Shown piece by piece: positions 60,810-64,000 of a stretch of 64,000 nt of DNA (within the stretch, counting starts at the first letter, position 1; every line of letters begins with the position of its first letter). The DNA is taken from contig NZ_CM004509.1 in the NCBI RefSeq assembly GCF_001693435.1, positions 1,612,001-1,676,000 on the forward strand, in the 5' to 3' direction. A program made the position numbers and the translations under genes. The notes under the pieces are model-generated. The model worked only from the letters and a program-made list of their open reading frames with translations, did no database searches and had not been told where the DNA came from. The stretch is from Gilliamella sp. wkB7. GTDB taxonomy: Bacteria; Pseudomonadota; Gammaproteobacteria; Enterobacterales; Orbaceae.

Positions 60810-61717
60810 ACAAACCAAAAATTATTTCTTTAATGGGGCCGACAGCATCTGGTAAAACGGCATTTGCTATGGCTCTTTATGAGCGTTATCCTATTGATAT
60901 TATAAGTGTTGATTCAGCGCTCATTTATCGTGGCATGGATATTGGAACAGCAAAACCAACAAAAGCAGAGCTAAAGAAATATCCACATAAATTGATTGAT
61001 ATTTGCGATCCTGCACAAAGCTATTCGGCAGCTAATTTTCGGCATGATGCAATTGTCGAAATCGAAAAGACTCTAAGCAAAGGACGTATTCCATTGTTAG
61101 TCGGTGGCACCATGTTATATTTTAAAGCGTTAATTGAGGGGCTGTCACCGCTTCCTGTTGCTAACACGGAAATACGTAAACAAATAGAAGAAAAAGCCAA
61201 TAAAATGGGGTGGCAAGCGATTCATGAAGAATTGCAAAAAGTCGATCCAGTCTCGGCTGAGCGTATCCATCCTAATGATCCACAGCGTCTAAATCGTGCT
61301 TTAGAAGTTTATCTTATTACAGGTAAAAGTTTAACAGAGCTAACTCAAGAAAGTGGCGAAGCTTTGCCATATGATATTATGCAATTTGCTATAATGCCAG
61401 ATGATAGGGCTGAACTTCATCAGCGTATTGAGCAGCGTTTTTTACAGATGTTAGATCAAGGTTTTGAAAATGAGGTCAAGACGCTTATGCAGCGATCTGA
61501 TTTACATTTAAACTTACCCTCTATACGCTGTGTTGGTTATCGCCAAATGTGGGAATACTTAAATGGAGATACCAGTTATGATGAAATGGTATTCAAAGGA
61601 ATTTGTGCTACTCGTCAATTAGCAAAACGGCAAATTACCTGGCTCCGTGGTTGGAAGCAACCTATAACGTGGTTAAATAGAAATAATATGGAAAATATTT
61701 TCAATCATCTCTTTTAA
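60806..61717 (+). CDS. miaA: tRNA dimethylallyltransferase
   Basis: Transfers a dimethylallyl group to A37 of UNN-reading tRNAs, the substrate for MiaB. 303 aa: P-loop GPTASGKT (residues 11-18), [37 protein letters not shown] and the tRNA-binding [14 protein letters not shown]. It overlaps mutL by 4 bp (ATGA). Its dimethylallyl donor depends on the Dxr pathway, also in this window. Confidence 0.97.
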   Translation: MNKPKIISLMGPTASGKTAFAMALYERYPIDIISVDSALIYRGMDIGTAKPTKAELKKYPHKLIDICDPAQSYSAANFRHDAIVEIEKTLSKGRIPLLVGGTMLYFKALIEGLSPLPVANTEIRKQIEEKANKMGWQAIHEELQKVDPVSAERIHPNDPQRLNRALEVYLITGKSLTELTQESGEALPYDIMQFAIMPDDRAELHQRIEQRFLQMLDQGFENEVKTLMQRSDLHLNLPSIRCVGYRQMWEYLNGDTSYDEMVFKGICATRQLAKRQITWLRGWKQPITWLNRNNMENIFNHLF

Positions 61718-62021
61718 TTTCAAATAGATATTTTTGTTGCTTATTCCTTGGTCTTTTTATTTATTGATAGTTTATTTAGTTTTGTTAAAATATTTTACGT
61801 TAATGAGGCGGTTTCGTATATTTTTTTGTCTAGTTAATGTAAAGTTATTAAAATTTTAGTTATTTGTGCATAAATTGCAATTGATCGGTTCAAGTACCGT
61901 GTTTTTTATGTTATTTTGATATTTACTTACGTAAATATTCTATAATTGCAATTACAGTAGATATTTATTTTTGAAAATATAATTTCAATCTTCATATTAT
62001 TTCATTTTAAAGGATAATCTC
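61718..62021. other. hfq promoter region
   Basis: About 300 bp non-coding, T-rich. It separates miaA from hfq and probably carries hfq promoters, as in E. coli. I see no convincing terminator or operator. Confidence 0.5.
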
Positions 62022-62267
62022 ATGTCAAAAGGGCAGTCATTACAAGATCCTTATTTGAATTTGCTTCGTCGCGAGCATATTCCTGTATCAATTTATTTGG
62101 TTAATGGTATTAAATTACAAGGTCAAATCGAATCATTCGATCAATTTGTTATATTACTAAAAAATACTGTAAGCCAAATGGTTTATAAACATGCTATCTC
62201 AACAGTTGTACCATCAAGATCAATTTCTGGATTAGTATCTCAGCCAGAAGAGGAAAATGGAAACTGA
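62022..62267 (+). CDS. hfq: RNA chaperone Hfq
   Basis: A hexameric Sm-like protein that pairs small RNAs with mRNAs. 81 aa. The core (about 7-65) is near identical to the enterobacterial protein: [43 protein letters not shown] with the Sm2 motif [13 protein letters not shown]. The C-terminal tail is short and acidic (QPEEENGN) compared with the 102-aa E. coli protein; this tail tunes RNA release. AAAGGA precedes the ATG. Confidence 0.97.
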   Translation: MSKGQSLQDPYLNLLRREHIPVSIYLVNGIKLQGQIESFDQFVILLKNTVSQMVYKHAISTVVPSRSISGLVSQPEEENGN

Positions 62268-62288
62268 TTAAATCAGCGGAGAAACTGA

Positions 62289-63584
62289 TTGTTTGAACGA
62301 TATAAGGGCGGAGAATCTGCCTTATTAGTCCATGTTTTCCTTCCTCAAGAAAGCGATATCGAGGATCTAAAAGAGTTTGAAGTATTGGTTACTTCTGCTC
62401 AAATAGAGATTCTCGATATTGTGACAACATCAAGAAAAAAACCTCAAGCCAAATATTTTATTGGTGAGGGTAAAGCTCTAGAAATTGCTGAAAAAGTTAA
62501 AGAACTACAAGCTTCAGTCATTTTAGTTAATCATACATTGACACCTACTCAAGAACGGAATCTAGAAAAACTATGTGAATGTCGCGTTGTTGATCGAACT
62601 GGTTTGATTTTAGATATTTTTGCTCAACGAGCAAGAACGCATGAAGGTAAATTACAAGTTGAATTAGCACAATTACAATATTTATCCACTCGTTTAGTTC
62701 GCGGATGGACACATTTAGAACGACAAAAAGGTGGTATTGGTTTACGAGGACCAGGTGAAACACAGTTAGAAACCGATAGACGGTTGATTCGTCATAGAAT
62801 TCAATTAATTTTATCAAGATTGGCTAAAGTAGAAAAACAACGTAACCAAAATCGTCAATCAAGAAATAAAGCAGATTTATCTACAGCATCTTTAGTTGGA
62901 TATACCAATGCAGGTAAATCAACACTATTTAATGTTCTAACGAATGCCGATGTTTATGCGGCTGATCAGTTATTTGCTACACTTGATCCTACCTTAAGAA
63001 GGATTATAGTCGATGATGTAGGCGAAGTTGTTTTGGCTGATACCGTGGGTTTTATTCGTCACTTACCTCATGATCTGATTGCAGCTTTTAAAGCAACATT
63101 GTTAGAAACGCAAGAAGCCGCTTTATTGCTACATGTTATAGATGCGGCGGATCCTAATATGTTGGATAATATACATGCAGTAGAAGAAGTGCTATTTGAA
63201 ATTAATGCGCATGATATTCCAACACTGTTAGTAATGAATAAAATTGATTTAATTGAAGGTAGAGAGCCAAGTATTGATCGTGATGAAGAAGGAGTCCCAA
63301 TTCGTGTTTGGATTTCTGCTCAAAATGGTTTAGGATTAGATCTATTATTTATAGCATTAAAAGAAAGGCTTGCTAAACAAATTCAAGTTTGCCAGTTGAA
63401 TTTACCAGCTCATTTGGCAAAACTCAGAAGTCGTTTTTATCAGTTAAATGCAGTAGAACGTGAATTTATTAATGATGATGGTAGTTTTCGACTAAATGTG
63501 AGAATGCCTTCTATTGAATGGAATCGTCTCTGTAAACAGGAGCCAGATCTGTTATACTTAATTAATACGCAAAATAACAACTAA
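62289..63584 (+). CDS. hflX: Ribosome-splitting GTPase HflX
   Basis: A GTPase that dissociates stalled or heat-damaged 70S ribosomes. 431 aa: N-terminal nucleotide-binding domain, coiled-coil helical linker ([13 protein letters not shown]), G domain with [25 protein letters not shown] and NKID, and a C-terminal region. The start is TTG 62289 (MFERYKGGE, matching E. coli MFDRYDAGE) with GCGGAG about 10 bp upstream. 21 bp after hfq. Confidence 0.97.
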   Translation: MFERYKGGESALLVHVFLPQESDIEDLKEFEVLVTSAQIEILDIVTTSRKKPQAKYFIGEGKALEIAEKVKELQASVILVNHTLTPTQERNLEKLCECRVVDRTGLILDIFAQRARTHEGKLQVELAQLQYLSTRLVRGWTHLERQKGGIGLRGPGETQLETDRRLIRHRIQLILSRLAKVEKQRNQNRQSRNKADLSTASLVGYTNAGKSTLFNVLTNADVYAADQLFATLDPTLRRIIVDDVGEVVLADTVGFIRHLPHDLIAAFKATLLETQEAALLLHVIDAADPNMLDNIHAVEEVLFEINAHDIPTLLVMNKIDLIEGREPSIDRDEEGVPIRVWISAQNGLGLDLLFIALKERLAKQIQVCQLNLPAHLAKLRSRFYQLNAVEREFINDDGSFRLNVRMPSIEWNRLCKQEPDLLYLINTQNNN

Positions 63585-63607
63585 TCGTTAAATGGAGCAT
63601 ATAAAAT

Positions 63608-64000
63608 ATGGCGTGGAATCAGCCCGGAAATAACGGACAAGATAACGATCCATGGGGAAGTAACAACAAAAAACCTTCCAATTCAACAAATGATATATTG
63701 GATAAAATTAAAGATTTTCTAAAGAAAGGTAATTTAGGCAATAACAATGGTGGTTCATCAAAAACTAAATTACCGATGAGTCCGTCAAAAATTTTTGCTA
63801 TAGCATTTATTGCTATAATTTTTATCTGGGGTCTAAGTGGGTTTTATACCATTAATCAAAGTCAGAGAGGCGTGATTACCCGCTTCGGTCAAGTTCAACC
63901 CGAAATTGTTCAACCTGGATTAAATTGGAAACCTACCTTAATCGATAAAGTCTATATTGTTGACACCCAAGGTACTCGAAATTTCAATGTTCAAGGCTTT
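63608..64000 (+). CDS. hflK: FtsH protease modulator HflK (partial, cut by window end)
   Basis: A SPFH-domain membrane protein that with HflC cages FtsH and modulates its proteolysis. Only the first 131 residues are in the window: a Gly/Asn-rich N-terminal cytoplasmic tail (MAWNQPGNNGQDNDPWGS), one transmembrane helix (about 64-82, IFAIAFIAIIFIWGL) and the start of the SPFH domain (GFYTINQSQRGVITRFGQV). Follows hflX by 23 bp; hflC is expected next. Confidence 0.95.
   Translation, partial: MAWNQPGNNGQDNDPWGSNNKKPSNSTNDILDKIKDFLKKGNLGNNNGGSSKTKLPMSPSKIFAIAFIAIIFIWGLSGFYTINQSQRGVITRFGQVQPEIVQPGLNWKPTLIDKVYIVDTQGTRNFNVQGF

Overview
The window is a chromosomal segment of an AT-rich gammaproteobacterium. 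The core genes (rpsB-tsf-pyrH-frr-dxr, tsaE-amiB-mutL-miaA-hfq-hflX-hflK, dut-slmA, mnmG-rsmG beside oriC) read as close relatives of the enterobacterial proteins. The low GC, compact genes, csc sucrose genes and large pectin locus suggest an Orbaceae gut symbiont such as Gilliamella of bees. That assignment is inferred from remembered similarity, not from a search.

Layout. 0.1-1.4 kb: a divergent KDO-transferase-like gene. 1.4-1.85 kb: a 129-bp tandem repeat, then initiator tRNA-fMet. 2-5.3 kb: metF and metE. 5.9-8.2 kb: a YagU-like membrane protein and a Fur-boxed mntH. 8.4-13.4 kb: SOS-boxed recN, coaBC, dut, slmA, mscS. 13.4-14.2 kb: cysE. 14.4-20.4 kb: a complete sucrose module (cscB, cscR, cscA, cscK) plus a sugar acetyltransferase and a decayed partial duplication. 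20.4-21.5 kb: bioB behind a long palindrome. 21.6-27.7 kb: the rpsB-tsf-pyrH-frr-dxr block with deoC-deoR inserted before dxr. 28.4-35.6 kb: dacA, rodA, mrdA, ybeZ, miaB. 36.2-40 kb: amiC, rsmG, mnmG. 40.0-40.4 kb: oriC. 40.9-42.4 kb: hda and a HAD phosphatase. 42.5-55.4 kb: a pectin/oligogalacturonide locus. 55.4-64 kb: anmK, tsaC, tusB, then tsaE-amiB-mutL-miaA-hfq-hflX-hflK, the last cut by the window end.

The pectin locus is the most distinctive region. A four-gene operon encodes a KdgM-type porin that appears to be two KdgM barrels in tandem, a CE12-type acetylesterase, a PL1 pectate lyase and a PL9 lyase. A divergent GPH-family permease would carry oligogalacturonides across the inner membrane. 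A second divergent pair of units encodes an RpiB-family isomerase (DhuI-like, in place of KduI), oligogalacturonate lyase, an SDR dehydrogenase (KduD/DhuD role), KdgF and the regulator KdgR. Three promoter regions carry 19-bp elements of the form WATRAAAYRNYRTTTTAAW. These fit the known KdgR box and give a sequence-level regulon. CRP-like sites accompany two of them.

Other notable points: hda and mrdA both seem to start at non-canonical AUU/AUC codons behind good ribosome binding sites. hda sits directly beside oriC. A stretch matching an Illumina adapter lies in the porin/permease promoter region and is probably an assembly artefact. Paired palindromic operators for DeoR, CscR and a candidate BirA site are visible.
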